Positions 1 to 8,563 are shown, numbered from the stretch's first letter. The stretch: 45,529 nucleotides of DNA from Yoonia sp. (GCA_029252195.1 JAQXBV010000070.1:1-45529); one strand, 5' to 3'. Numbers and translations are program-made. The notes: generated by a model not told the origin, from the letters alone.

Positions 1-243
1 TCAAGCTCAAGGCGTTCTGCTGCGGAAAGAAAACCAGGACAAATCATACCCGTAGCTGAATCGTTCCACGCCAAAGCGTCAAGACGTCAAATTCGGCTTC
101 CGAAGGACTCAGAGTATATTGAAAGAAAAAAGCACTATATATTGTGTCTTGTTTCAAAACAATAACGCCAATTCTCTGACATTGGACGGCAGCCCGAAAA
201 CTGTTCAACCGAAAGGTGAAACTTAACAGCGCGTCGCGCGGGC
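1..243. other. Left-edge region without a supported gene
   Basis: One plus-strand frame is open from the edge to a TAG near base 53 and could be the last 17 codons of a gene starting outside the window, but this is too short to judge. Around 102-131 there is an AT-rich run (GAGTATATTGAAAGAAAAAA) resembling the tail of an intergenic repeat family found elsewhere in the window. No RNA gene or clear promoter is visible. Confidence 0.3.
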
Positions 244-1551
244 CTAAATCAGAACACCGCCAAGCGAGTTTGTGCTCGATTGCGTGATTCTCACCGGCTT
301 GACCTGCCCCAAAATAGAGCTGGGCGCATCCGCAAAGACCGCATGCAAATACTCTGATTTTCCAATCATTTGCCCAGCAGTGCGCCCCTCTTTTTCGAAC
401 AACACTTTGACCTCACGGCCAACCATGGCATGCTGAATGGCTCGCTGCTGCTCTGTCAAAAGCGCTTGCAGGCGCTGGAGGCGTGCGTTCATCACTTCTT
501 CTGGCAGCTGCGGTTTTTCAGCGGCGGGTGTGCCGGGACGGGTGGAGTATTTGAACGAATAGGCCTGCCCGTATTGCACCGTGCGGATCAGGTCCAAGGT
601 CGCCTCGAAATCCTCCTCTGTTTCACCCGGAAAGCCCACGATAAAATCGCCGGACAAAAGGATGTCAGGGCGCGCGGCGCGAATGCGTTCAATAAGCTTG
701 ATATACCCTGCGGCGGTATGCTTGCGGTTCATGGCCTTCAGGATGCGATCCGACCCCGATTGCACCGGCAAATGCAGATAAGGCATGAGCTTGGGGCAGT
801 CCGCATGGGCGGCAATCAGGGCGTCATCCATGTCATTGGGATGGCTTGTGGTAAAGCGCACCCGCTCCAGCCCGTCCACATCGTTGAGCGCCCAGATCAG
901 ACCCGCGAGCCCCCCTTTGTGCCCGTGATACGCGTTCACATTTTGCCCAAGCAAAGTGATTTCGCGCACGCCGGCATCGACCAGTTCTTGCGCTTCACGG
1001 ATCACGCGGTCTGCGGGGCGGCTTACCTCTGCGCCGCGTGTATAGGGGACGACACAAAACGCGCAGAATTTGTCGCACCCTTCCTGCACCGTCAAAAACG
1101 CGGTCGGCCCGCGCTTGGCTTTGCTGCGCGCCTTGAGCGCCAGAAATTTGTCGTCATCGGGAAAATCAGTGTCGAGCGCCTTGGCCCCCGTCTGAATGGC
1201 GTCATCCATCGCGGGAAGGCGGTGATAAGACTGCGGGCCCACCACAAGGTCAACCATCGGAGCGCGGCGCATGATCTCTTGGCCCTCGGCCTGTGCGACG
1301 CATCCGGCGACACCGATTTTCACATTGGGGTTCGCATCCTTGAAAGGCTTCATACGGCCAAGATCCGAATAGACCTTCTCGGCGGCCTTCTCGCGGATAT
1401 GGCAGGTATTGAGCAAAATCATGTCCGCATCTTCCGGCGTGTCGGTCGCAACATAGCCATTGCCGCCCAGCGCCTCGGCCATGCGCTCGCTGTCATAGAC
1501 ATTCATCTGGCAGCCGTAGGTTTTGATAAACAGCTTCTTGGGATCTGACAT
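244..1551 (-). CDS. miaB: tRNA-2-methylthio-N6-dimethylallyladenosine synthase MiaB
   Basis: This radical-SAM methylthiotransferase adds a methylthio group to i6A37 of tRNAs reading UNN codons. The N-terminal domain carries the three auxiliary-cluster cysteines (TYGCQMN near residue 14, LNTCHIR near 50, AGCVAQ near 84). The radical-SAM motif GCDKFCAFC follows near residue 160, and a TRAM-like C-terminal domain ends the protein. I chose the ATG at 1551 (MSDPKK), giving 435 residues; an in-frame TTG ten codons upstream is less likely. The gene is divergent from the glycosyltransferase-like gene. Its paralogue rimO sits at the other end of the window. Confidence 0.96.
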   Translation of the reverse strand: MSDPKKLFIKTYGCQMNVYDSERMAEALGGNGYVATDTPEDADMILLNTCHIREKAAEKVYSDLGRMKPFKDANPNVKIGVAGCVAQAEGQEIMRRAPMVDLVVGPQSYHRLPAMDDAIQTGAKALDTDFPDDDKFLALKARSKAKRGPTAFLTVQEGCDKFCAFCVVPYTRGAEVSRPADRVIREAQELVDAGVREITLLGQNVNAYHGHKGGLAGLIWALNDVDGLERVRFTTSHPNDMDDALIAAHADCPKLMPYLHLPVQSGSDRILKAMNRKHTAAGYIKLIERIRAARPDILLSGDFIVGFPGETEEDFEATLDLIRTVQYGQAYSFKYSTRPGTPAAEKPQLPEEVMNARLQRLQALLTEQQRAIQHAMVGREVKVLFEKEGRTAGQMIGKSEYLHAVFADAPSSILGQVKPVRITQSSTNSLGGVLI

Positions 1552-1690
1552 GTGGCACCATTCGCGTGAGTTTTCGAACAAGTTGGGGGTTTAGACCTGT
1601 TGCGCGGGGCATGCAATGGAGGTGGCATTTCCACAATCTTCACCTTATCAAGGAACAATAGGACAATCGAAAGAGTTCAAACCTGCCGCT

Positions 1691-2554
1691 ATGCAATATT
1701 CTAGTCTCGACGCCTTTTTAAACGACGGAAAATCCGCCTTAGCCAAAGGGCCAATCGCATTGATATTGCTGGAGGATGAGGTTGAGGTAGGGAGCACCAT
1801 CCGGCATCATTTGGAGGCAGGTTTTAAGTCCGTCATTACCTTCGGTCTGTTCGACATTGCCCGTCCAGACGACCTGCCTGACAACGTGCACCATGTCGAT
1901 TTTGATATGTCGCGCCCCGATGCTCTGACGACCGTGGTCAATCAGGTGATTGCCCAGGCACAAGGGCAATGGCTGTTTTACGGCTACAACGCAGAATATA
2001 TCTTTTTCCCGTTTTGCGAGCACCGGACCATCGGTGAAATGCTGTCCTTTCACACCGAAGAGCGGCGCGATGCGGTTCTGACATATGTCGTCGACCTTTA
2101 TGCGGGCGACCTTGACGCACATCCGAATGCGGTCAGCCTTGATAATGCTTATCTGGATAAATCAGGGTATTACGCTTTGGCGCGCACCGATAAGAACAAG
2201 AATTTTGCCGAACGTCAGCTGGACTTTTTTGGCGGGTTACGGTGGCGTTTTGAAGAACATATCCCAGTGCCGCGCCGCCGCATTGACCGGATTTCGATTT
2301 TCCGCGCCAAGCCCGGTCTGGAGCTGCGTCCCGATCACACATTTAGCGTGCCCGAATATAATACCTATGCCTGCCCATGGCACAATTCGATTACGGCGGC
2401 CTTATGTTCGTTCCGGACAGCCAGGGCTCTCAAACGTAATCCCAAGAGTGCAGCCGAAATCAAAACTTTTCGCTGGCACAACTCCGCGTCCTTTGAATGG
2501 CATTCCCAACAACTGCTCGACCTCGGCCTTATTGAGCCGGGGCAATGGTTTTAG
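1691..2554 (+). CDS. Glycosyltransferase family 2-like protein
   Basis: A 287-residue soluble protein that resembles roseobacter glycosyltransferase-like proteins of the GT2 type. It has an N-terminal alternating strand/helix region (GPIALILLEDEVEVGSTI) suggesting a nucleotide-sugar-binding Rossmann-like fold, then an aromatic-rich middle (WLFYGYNAEYIFFPF) and a basic region with a WHNS motif (residues about 230-270). I see no textbook DXD with confidence, so donor and acceptor are unknown. The frame is open to an ATG at 1616 (25 more residues). The ATG at 1691 is preferred because the protein then begins like its apparent relatives; neither start has a strong ribosome binding site. Confidence 0.6.
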   Translation: MQYSSLDAFLNDGKSALAKGPIALILLEDEVEVGSTIRHHLEAGFKSVITFGLFDIARPDDLPDNVHHVDFDMSRPDALTTVVNQVIAQAQGQWLFYGYNAEYIFFPFCEHRTIGEMLSFHTEERRDAVLTYVVDLYAGDLDAHPNAVSLDNAYLDKSGYYALARTDKNKNFAERQLDFFGGLRWRFEEHIPVPRRRIDRISIFRAKPGLELRPDHTFSVPEYNTYACPWHNSITAALCSFRTARALKRNPKSAAEIKTFRWHNSASFEWHSQQLLDLGLIEPGQWF

Positions 2555-2578
2555 GCTCTGCATTCGTCTTCAGGCGCA

Positions 2579-2600
2579 GATGCGTTTAAACGCATCCTAC
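2579..2600 (-). repeat. REP palindrome, copy 1
   Basis: A perfect 18-base palindrome, GATGCGTTTAAACGCATC (2579-2596), is followed by CTAC. Read on the minus strand it is GTAG plus a hairpin, the classic foot-and-stem form of a REP element. It lies just downstream of the RAYT gene, between it and the glycosyltransferase gene. Confidence 0.8.
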
Positions 2601-2622
2601 GTTTATATGCAGAACACAGGGG

Positions 2623-3057
2623 CTAGTCACCGGATTGACGGACAAGCCCATGCCGGATCGGTGCGGTCGCAATCAGATGATCATAGAGCGCATAGTCGTC
2701 TTGGTCCCGAATGTGATGTTCCCAAAATCGCCGCTGCCAAATCCCTTTCTCACCTCGCTTGACCATGCTCGCACGAAGGTCCTTTCGCGCAGGGACATGC
2801 CGCGAGAAGGTGGATTTGATATGCCGCCACCGTGCAGAAAAGTCGGCATCCCCCTCTGGCAAGGTCCAGATCATGTGCAGATGTGCGGGCAAAATCACCG
2901 CCGCGTTGATCTCGAAGGGCCGTTGCTTTTGGCACAATCGGACCGCATATCGCAGCAGATCAACTTGATCCACGAGCAAACTGGCCTTCGGGTCCGCCAA
3001 ATGCACGGTGAAAAAGTAGGTCCCGGCTGGGACGAATCTGCGGCGATACATTGTCAT
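2623..3057 (-). CDS. REP-associated tyrosine transposase (RAYT), probably inactive
   Basis: A 144-residue protein of the Y1/IS200-like HUH superfamily, RAYT branch. These enzymes cut single-stranded DNA at REP hairpins with a GTAG foot. The HUH motif is visible as H59-L-H61 (PAHLHMIW), and the family signature IWQRRFWEHHIRD lies at about 106-118. The C-terminal helix reads YDHLIATAPIRHGLV, where relatives read DYIHYNPVKHGLV. By eye the catalytic tyrosine aligns with Leu128 and its neighbouring His with Ala, so nuclease activity may be lost. REP copies lie on both sides in opposite orientation. A second in-frame ATG lies two codons in. Confidence 0.88.
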   Translation of the reverse strand: MTMYRRRFVPAGTYFFTVHLADPKASLLVDQVDLLRYAVRLCQKQRPFEINAAVILPAHLHMIWTLPEGDADFSARWRHIKSTFSRHVPARKDLRASMVKRGEKGIWQRRFWEHHIRDQDDYALYDHLIATAPIRHGLVRQSGD

Positions 3058-3108
3058 ACCGCAAAGCTTCGCGCTTTAAGGTAAACAAATGTTAAATGGC
3101 AAAGCTAA

Positions 3109-3130
3109 GTGGGATGGGTTTTAACCCATC
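3109..3130 (+). repeat. REP palindrome, copy 2
   Basis: GTGG is followed by the hairpin GATGGGTTTTAACCCATC (3113-3130), with an 8-bp stem. The right arm overlaps the stop codon of irr (TGA, complement of 3129-3131), so the element may also form the 3' end of the irr transcript. The foot is GTGG rather than GTAG. Confidence 0.8.
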
Positions 3131-3554
3131 ATCCTTTTGGGCTGCGCCGCAACCTGATCACCACATCTACAGAGGCGATCTCAGCGCCAGCAGGCAGGCT
3201 TGGCAACCTGCGAATTTCGAGCTCTTGTGCAGGCGCATCCGTCAACTCAGTGGTATCTTCCCAATAAAAATGCGGATGATCGGTCATATTGGTATCGAAA
3301 TAGCTCTTGGACCCATCGACCGTGATTTCGCGCATCAAACCCGCGTCGCAAAACGCCCGCAGCGTATTGTAGACCGTGGCGAGTGACACTTTTTCACCCG
3401 CGTTGGATGCTGCGTCAAACAGGCCTTCCGCCGTGACATGCCGGTCCTCACCGTCCCCGACCAGTAACGCAGCCAAGGTCAAGCGTTGCCGCGTCGGACG
3501 CAAACCAACCCCCGCAAGCCAATCCGTACACCGTGTGATCGCAGTATCTGTCAT
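3129..3554 (-). CDS. irr: Fur-family iron response regulator Irr
   Basis: A 141-residue Fur-superfamily repressor/activator. The winged-helix part spans about residues 10-85, with SLATVYNTLRAFCDAGLM as the recognition region. It is followed by the HPHFYWED metal/haem-binding segment typical of Irr rather than Fur. There is no GCPW haem-regulatory motif of the Bradyrhizobium type. In alphaproteobacteria Irr represses haem and iron-using genes when iron and haem are low. It is divergent from fabA, an arrangement common in Rhodobacteraceae. A REP element overlaps its stop codon. Confidence 0.88.
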   Translation of the reverse strand: MTDTAITRCTDWLAGVGLRPTRQRLTLAALLVGDGEDRHVTAEGLFDAASNAGEKVSLATVYNTLRAFCDAGLMREITVDGSKSYFDTNMTDHPHFYWEDTTELTDAPAQELEIRRLPSLPAGAEIASVDVVIRLRRSPKG

Positions 3555-3703
3555 CTGAGCCCTTTATCTTAAACCATTCATATGGGGCAAACGGGTCCGG
3601 GATCAATTGAAAACGAAAACCCCAGACTCTTGCCCAAAGTAAACCAGCGGTGTTAAACGGGACATAGGCAATTGAAACCATACGAGTTAAGAAGGCGGCG
3701 CGC

Positions 3704-4213
3704 ATGTCCCAATACCCAAGCAGTTTTGACAAAGAAGGGCTGCTCGCTTGCGCCCGCGGTGAACTTTTCGGGGAAGGCAACGCACAGCTTCCCGCCCCGC
3801 CCATGCTCATGATGGACCGCATCACCGAGATTTCGGGCGACGGCGGCGCGCATGGCAAAGGGCACGTCGTCGCAGAATTCGACATCACCCCCGACCTGTG
3901 GTTCTTTGAATGCCACTTCCCCGGCAACCCGATCATGCCCGGCTGTCTTGGCCTTGACGGCCTGTGGCAATTGACTGGCTTCAACCTAGGCTGGCGCGGA
4001 TGGCTGGGTCGTGGCTACGCACTTGGCGTTGGCGAAGTCAAACTCACTGGCATGGTCCGCCCGGACCGCAAAATGCTGACCTACAAGATCGATTTCACCA
4101 AGGCGATCCAGACCCGCCGCCTGACCATGGGTGTGGCAGACGGAATTGTAGAGGCCGACGGCGAAGTGATATATCAGGTCAAAGATATGAAAGTCGCGTT
4201 GAGCGAAAGCTAA
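3704..4213 (+). CDS. fabA: Beta-hydroxydecanoyl-ACP dehydratase/isomerase FabA
   Basis: This enzyme dehydrates 3-hydroxydecanoyl-ACP and isomerises trans-2- to cis-3-decenoyl-ACP, the branch point for unsaturated fatty acids. It has 169 residues and a hot-dog fold. The active-site histidine is H71 in [11 protein letters not shown], with the partner aspartate at D85 (GLDGLWQL), matching the E. coli pattern. GAAGG lies a few bases before the ATG. It is divergent from irr and followed by fabB after a 150-base gap holding a GC-rich hairpin, so fabB may be partly separately expressed. Confidence 0.97.
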   Translation: MSQYPSSFDKEGLLACARGELFGEGNAQLPAPPMLMMDRITEISGDGGAHGKGHVVAEFDITPDLWFFECHFPGNPIMPGCLGLDGLWQLTGFNLGWRGWLGRGYALGVGEVKLTGMVRPDRKMLTYKIDFTKAIQTRRLTMGVADGIVEADGEVIYQVKDMKVALSES

Positions 4214-4239
4214 TTCGCCGTTCCGCCCTGCCAATACCT

Positions 4240-4284
4240 GCGCGGGGCTTGCCCCGCACCCCAGAGTATTTTGAAAAAGCGAAG
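4240..4284 (+). repeat. GC-hairpin plus GAGTATTTT-tail intergenic repeat, copy A
   Basis: GCGGGGC-TT-GCCCCGC (4242-4257) forms a tight hairpin, followed by CAGAGTATTTTGAAAAAGCG to about 4284. The same hairpin-plus-tail layout recurs near 6859, 38694 and, inverted, 43928. It could attenuate fabA to fabB read-through. Confidence 0.6.
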
Positions 4285-4363
4285 ACAACCCCGGCCTTGG
4301 CATTGCTTGCTCCTTTGTGCAGGCTGGCTTAGACAAAGGTAATATTAATACAGGAGTGCGCTC

Positions 4364-5593
4364 ATGCGTCGTGTCGTTGTCACAGGTCTCGGAATTGTCT
4401 CGCCGATCGGGAATAACGCGGATGAGGTTCTGACCTCTCTGAAAGCCGGCAAATCGGGAATCGTTGCCAGTCCAGAGATGGCCGAGCACGGGTTCCGCTC
4501 GCAGATTGCGGGCACTGTGAAGCTGGACGTGACTGAACATGTCGACAAGCGCGCCCTGCGCTTCATGGGTCCGGGTGCCGCCTATGCCTATATCGCCATG
4601 GGTCAGGCGATTGCCGATGCGGGTCTGAATGAGGCGACTGTATCGAACGTGCGCACAGGGCTGATCGCGGGCTCTGGGGGGCCGTCCACGTCGGCGATGT
4701 TCACTGCGCACAACATTGTCAAAGACACAGGTGCGACCAAGCGGATCGGGCCATTTGCCGTGCCGAAGTGCATGTCGTCCACAATCTCGGCCAACCTGTC
4801 GACCCAGTATAAAATCAAGGGCATCAACTATTCGATCACCTCCGCCTGCTCGACCTCGCTGCATTGCATTGGCTCTGCGGCCGAGCAGATCATGATGGGC
4901 AAGCAGGACGTGATGTTTGCGGGCGGCGCGGAAGAACTCGACTGGACGCTGTCGTGCCTGTTCGACGCGATGGGTGCAATGTCGTCCAAATATAACGACA
5001 CGCCAGAGAAAGCGTCCCGCGCTTTTGATGCCAACCGCGACGGTTTTGTGATCGCAGGTGGTGGTGCGATGCTGGTGCTGGAAAGCCTTGAGCACGCGCA
5101 GGCACGCGGAGCAAAGATTTACGCCGAAGTCACAGGCTTCGCCGCGACTTCTGACGGTCACGACATGGTGGCCCCGTCTGGTGAGGGCGGCGAGCGCGCG
5201 ATGCGTCTGGCGTTAGAGACCCTGCCCGAAGGCCGCAAAATCAGCTACATCAACGCACATGGCACCTCGACGCCGGTGGGTGACGTGGGCGAGATTGAGG
5301 CCGTACGCCGTGTGTTCGGCCAAGGCTCCACACCGCCTGTGTCCTCGACCAAATCGATGACGGGGCATTCTCAGGGGGCAACAGGCGCGTCCGAGGCGGT
5401 CTATTGCTTGCTGATGTTGCAAGATGACTTCATCGCGCCCTCGATCAACGTCGAAACCTTGGACCCGAATTTGGACCCCGCCGAGATTGCGACAACCCGC
5501 GTGGATAACGCTGGGTTGGATACAATCATGACGAACTCGTTCGGGTTTGGCGGGACGAACGGGTCGATGTTGTTGAGTAAGTTTGCTGGGTAG
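4364..5593 (+). CDS. fabB: Beta-ketoacyl-ACP synthase I FabB
   Basis: This condensing enzyme elongates cis-3-decenoyl-ACP made by FabA. It has 409 residues. The thiolase-fold triad is visible as Cys162 (TSACSTSLHC), His299 (NAHGTSTPVGD) and His335 (SMTGHSQGATG). AGGAG lies eight bases upstream of the ATG. In most roseobacters fabI follows directly; here an HNH-like gene is interposed. Confidence 0.96.
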   Translation: MRRVVVTGLGIVSPIGNNADEVLTSLKAGKSGIVASPEMAEHGFRSQIAGTVKLDVTEHVDKRALRFMGPGAAYAYIAMGQAIADAGLNEATVSNVRTGLIAGSGGPSTSAMFTAHNIVKDTGATKRIGPFAVPKCMSSTISANLSTQYKIKGINYSITSACSTSLHCIGSAAEQIMMGKQDVMFAGGAEELDWTLSCLFDAMGAMSSKYNDTPEKASRAFDANRDGFVIAGGGAMLVLESLEHAQARGAKIYAEVTGFAATSDGHDMVAPSGEGGERAMRLALETLPEGRKISYINAHGTSTPVGDVGEIEAVRRVFGQGSTPPVSSTKSMTGHSQGATGASEAVYCLLMLQDDFIAPSINVETLDPNLDPAEIATTRVDNAGLDTIMTNSFGFGGTNGSMLLSKFAG

Positions 5594-5602
5594 ATCCATT
5601 CA

Positions 5603-5641
5603 TGTTTAGAGTGATTGACAAATCGTACACAGCTCTAAACA
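5603..5641. repeat. Inverted repeat after fabB
   Basis: TGTTTAGAG (5603-5611) and CTCTAAACA (5633-5641) form a 9-bp inverted repeat with a 21-base loop, ten bases past the fabB stop. No T-run follows, so it is not a classical terminator. It could be a protein-binding site or one border of the segment carrying the HNH-like gene. Confidence 0.55.
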
Positions 5642-5671
5642 CATTGGAATGCCCGCCCTGATGCCTAGGTT

Positions 5672-5989
5672 ATGATGTCGAATAGATGGAATATCCCAAT
5701 TTGGCTTGAGAACACGATCCGTGAACGCGACACTGTTTGCGTATATTGCAGAGTCGCGTTCACTTCTTACAAGACCTCGCGAAAGAGCGCTCCAAGTTGG
5801 GAGCATATCGTGAATGATGCACAGATTATCACAGCTGAAAATATTGCGCTCTGCTGTTGCAGCTGCAATGCGAGCAAAGGTAAAAAAGAATTGTCCCTTT
5901 GGCTAAAGTCTGATTATTGCAGATCAAAAGCCATCGACGAAACGACTGTGGCACCCATTGTTCAGTTAGCAATTGCAGATGGTCGATAG
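5672..5989 (+). CDS. Small HNH-endonuclease-like protein
   Basis: A 105-residue protein with a minimal HNH/zinc-finger pattern. One knuckle is C23-x2-C26 (CVYC), and a second CxxC lies within C62-C65 (CCCSC), followed by NASKGKKEL. His45 (WEHIVND) and the ENIAL segment near 57 fit the beta-beta-alpha metal finger of HNH nucleases. I infer a DNA-binding or nicking role; no partner gene is present. The sequence is clearly more AT-rich than its neighbours and interrupts the fabB-fabI order, which suggests acquisition by transfer. An ATG follows immediately as an alternative start. Confidence 0.6.
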   Translation: MMSNRWNIPIWLENTIRERDTVCVYCRVAFTSYKTSRKSAPSWEHIVNDAQIITAENIALCCCSCNASKGKKELSLWLKSDYCRSKAIDETTVAPIVQLAIADGR

Positions 5990-6061
5990 CCGTGCCCATT
6001 CAAAAACTTGACGCCGCGTCCCAAACCGTTCACCTAGAATGAAACAAACAAGGGACGTCAC

Positions 6062-6850
6062 ATGACCATTTCTATGCAAGGCAAGCGCGGGTTGATCATG
6101 GGGGTTGCTAATGAGCGCTCTATTGCTTGGGGGATTGCGAAGGCGATGGCCGAGGCTGGGGCGAAGCTCGCGTTTACCTATCAGGGTGAGGCGTTCGGCA
6201 AGCGGTTGGAGCCACTCGCGGCCTCTGTTGGCTCTGACTTCATGGTTGATGTTGATGTGACCAATGCGGCGTCGATGGATGCGGCGTTTGCGGCCCTTGG
6301 CGAGCGTTGGGAAACGATTGATTTCGTCGTGCATGCGATTGCCTATTCCGACAAGAACGAGTTGACGGGGCGCATTTCGGACACCAGCGTCGAGAACTTC
6401 AAGAACTCGATGGTGATCTCGTGTTATTCGCTGATCGACGTGTCCAAACGCGCGATGGCCCTGATGCCAAACGGCGGCACGATCCTGACGCTGACCTATC
6501 AGGGCGCCAACAAAGTGACCCCGTTCTATAACGTCATGGGCGTGGCCAAGGCCGCGTTGGAAAGCGCCGTGCGTTATCTTGCCAACGATCTTGGCCCCGA
6601 CAAAATCCGCGTGAATGCGATCTCTCCCGGCCCGATGAAAACCCTTGCAGGGGCGGCCATTGGTGGCGCGCGCAAGACTTATAAACACACGGGCGAGAAC
6701 GCACCTTTGCGCTCGAACGCGACCCTCGAGGCCGTGGGCGGCACGGCTGTCTACCTCGCTTCCGATGCGGGCGCTTGCACAACGGGCGAGATTATTCGCG
6801 TCGATGGCGGCTATCATGTGCTTGGGATGCCGCAGCCCGAAAACCTCTGA
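6062..6850 (+). CDS. fabI: Enoyl-ACP reductase (NADH) FabI
   Basis: This enzyme performs the last reduction of each fatty-acid elongation cycle and is the usual triclosan target. It has 262 residues and a divergent SDR fold. The FabI signature residues fall at Tyr146 (LTYQG), Tyr156 and Lys163 (FYNVMGVAKA), the same numbers as in E. coli. The nucleotide-binding segment GVANERSIAWGIA is near residue 14-26. AGGGACG precedes the ATG. It completes the fabA-fabB-fabI set. Confidence 0.97.
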   Translation: MTISMQGKRGLIMGVANERSIAWGIAKAMAEAGAKLAFTYQGEAFGKRLEPLAASVGSDFMVDVDVTNAASMDAAFAALGERWETIDFVVHAIAYSDKNELTGRISDTSVENFKNSMVISCYSLIDVSKRAMALMPNGGTILTLTYQGANKVTPFYNVMGVAKAALESAVRYLANDLGPDKIRVNAISPGPMKTLAGAAIGGARKTYKHTGENAPLRSNATLEAVGGTAVYLASDAGACTTGEIIRVDGGYHVLGMPQPENL

Positions 6851-6858
6851 GCAGGGCG

Positions 6859-6903
6859 CCGGGGCCAGCCCCGGACCCCGAGGTATTTATTGGCCAAAAG
6901 AAG
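6859..6903 (+). repeat. GC-hairpin plus tail intergenic repeat, copy B
   Basis: CCGGGGC-CA-GCCCCGG (6859-6874) is followed by CCCCGAGGTATTTATTGGCC and AAAAGAAG. It lies between fabI and the glyoxalase gene and may terminate the fab transcript. It is the clearest copy of the family. Confidence 0.65.
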
Positions 6904-6913
6904 GGAAAGAGAG

Positions 6914-7317
6914 ATGTCGACAAAGATTTTTGTAAATTTGCCGATCACGGATCTGGCCCGCAGTCGTGCCTTCTATGAGGCTTTGGCTTTTCAATCAATG
7001 AAAAGTTCAGCAACGACGTTGCGGCCTGTGTGGTTGTCTCGGATGACATCTATCTGATGATCCTGTCGCATCCGTTCTTTGAAGGGTTTGCGCCACGGCC
7101 CATCGCCGATAGCACCAAATCAACTGGCGCGATTTATGCGATCTCTTGTGAGACCCGCGATGCGGTTGATGCGATGATGGCGGCTGCCGTGGCCAATGGC
7201 GGCCACGACAACGACAAGGTGCAAGACATGGAAGCATTCATGTATAACCGCAGCTTCAGCGACCCCGACGACCATGTGTTCGAGCCGATGTGGATGACCC
7301 CCGACGCGGCCAATTAA
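6914..7317 (+). pseudogene. VOC/glyoxalase-family protein, frameshifted
   Basis: The gene starts at ATG 6914 (MSTKIFVNLPITDLARSRAF) but loses frame near 6985-6987. There TTGGCTTTT stands where TTGGGCTTTT would keep the usual GF of the fold. Restoring one G gives a continuous 134-residue single-domain VOC protein (glyoxalase/bleomycin-resistance type) ending EPMWMTPDAAN. As written the first frame stops after about 47 residues. An internal ATG at 7066 could only yield a fragment. Its stop overlaps that of the convergent FKBP gene (TTAA, 7314-7317). It could be a true pseudogene or a base-call error. Confidence 0.75.
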
Positions 7318-7748
7318 GCCGCGTCGATACCCACAACTTCAAAATCAAACGTCAGGTCTTGGCCCGCAAGCGGATGGTTCGCGTCCAATGTCACTTCGGT
7401 TTCAGTGACGGCGACGATTGTCACGGGGATCACTTGGCCTTCAGGGCTTTGCATTTGCAACTGTATGCCCACCTCCTTCGGGATATCGTCAGGGAACTCG
7501 GTACGCGGCACGGGCTGGCGCGCAGCAGGGTTGATCGGGCCGTAGGCCTCAACGCAAGGGATTTCTGCGACCTTCTTTTCGCCTGCAATCATGCCGTGAA
7601 TAGCCTTATCAAGGCCCGCGATGATCATGCCAGAGCCAAGTGTGAACTCAAGCGGATCGCGCCCTTCGGAGCTATCAAAGACCTCACCTGATTGCAGTGT
7701 GCCTTTATAGTGGATGCGAATTGTGTCGCCTGCTTTTGCTTGGGTCAT
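7314..7748 (-). CDS. FKBP-type peptidyl-prolyl cis-trans isomerase, SlyD-like
   Basis: A 144-residue two-part FKBP of the SlyD/FkpB class. The FKBP strands open with GDTIRIHYKGTLQSGEVFDSS and GSGMIIAGLDKAI. An insert-in-flap chaperone domain (about residues 70-120, ending TLDANHPLAGQDLTFDFEVV) is typical of SlyD-like proteins. The His/Cys-rich metal-binding tail of E. coli SlyD is absent. A cytoplasmic role in prolyl isomerisation and folding follows from the family and from the lack of a signal peptide. The stop codon overlaps that of the convergent glyoxalase gene. Confidence 0.9.
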   Translation of the reverse strand: MTQAKAGDTIRIHYKGTLQSGEVFDSSEGRDPLEFTLGSGMIIAGLDKAIHGMIAGEKKVAEIPCVEAYGPINPAARQPVPRTEFPDDIPKEVGIQLQMQSPEGQVIPVTIVAVTETEVTLDANHPLAGQDLTFDFEVVGIDAA

Positions 7749-7886
7749 ATCGTCGTCTTTCTTTTGGTCATTTCTCAGAAAGGCGGCACGCTATGCGCAC
7801 ATGCCCCAAGATGCAAACCGCTTTGCCTCTTTTCGCCGCGCGCATGGCATGCAACCCTGCGGCCAACGCAATAAGAGGAGGCCGTT

Positions 7887-8563
7887 TTGTTCAAGTCCGT
7901 CTATGTTTTCGATGCTTACGGGACGCTATTTGATGTCAATTCTGCAGCCCGCCTCGCGAGTGCAGAACCTGATCACATGGAACTGGCGGCACATTGGCCC
8001 GCCGTTGCGGCAACGTGGCGGCGCAAACAGTTGGAATATACATGGTTGCGGGCGGTCGCGGGCCGCCACTGCGATTTCGAACAGGTGACCAAGGACGGCT
8101 GGACTGGGCGCTTGAAGCGGCGAAGTTGTCCTCGCCCGCGCTGCGCGAAAGGCTTTTGGCGCTTTATTGGGAGCTTGATGCCTACCCAGAGGTGCCCGAG
8201 ATGCTGGCGCGTTTGCAAGCGGCGGGCGCACGCACCGCGATCCTGTCCAACGGCACACCAGAAATGCTCGCGGCGGCTGTGACCTCCGCAGGTATCACCG
8301 CAAATCTCGACGCGGTTCTGTCGGTTGAGAGCGTCGGCGTCTACAAGCCGCACGATAAAGTCTACGACATGGTCGGTCAGGAATTCGGCTGCGCAAAATC
8401 CGAGGTCTTGTTTGTATCGTCCAACGGCTGGGACGCTGCAGGCGCTGAGGGCTACGGCTTTACCACTGCATGGGTGAACCGCGCGGGTGACCCCGTGGAC
8501 AAGCTTTATGCCACCCCGCATCACATCCTGCCCAACCTGACAACCATACCGGATTTGACCTGA
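7887..8563 (+). pseudogene. Haloacid dehalogenase type II, frameshifted
   Basis: Translation starts at TTG 7887 behind a strong GAGGAGG (7875-7881) and reads FKSVYVFDAYGTLFD, with the nucleophile Asp and GTLFD of motif I. Frame is lost near 8099 (GGCTGGACTGG; one more C would give GLDW). The second frame then carries the rest of an L-2-haloacid dehalogenase: LSNGTPEM (motif II serine), KPHDKVY (lysine), and SSNGWDAAGA with the Ser/Asn/Asp set of type II enzymes. Repaired length is 225 residues. Its stop overlaps the next ATG (TGATG), so the pair is probably translationally coupled. Either a recent pseudogene or a sequencing error. Confidence 0.8.

Noticed and set aside
2-55. C-terminal end of a gene entering from the left (ends KENQDKSYP)
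   Set aside because: Only 17 codons are visible, so it cannot be told from chance.
370-1548. 392-residue plus-strand frame opposite miaB
   Set aside because: A shadow of a GC-rich gene; it has no recognisable domain while miaB has all its motifs.
1616-1690. Longer start for the glycosyltransferase-like gene
   Set aside because: The extra 25 residues look unlike a protein N-terminus of this family and lack a ribosome binding site, although they cannot be excluded.
3986-5161. 391-residue minus-strand frame across fabA and fabB
   Set aside because: Antisense to two well-supported genes and without domain features.
6007-6060. TTGACG with TAGAAT as a fabI promoter
   Set aside because: The spacer is about 21 bases, too long for a normal sigma-70 promoter.
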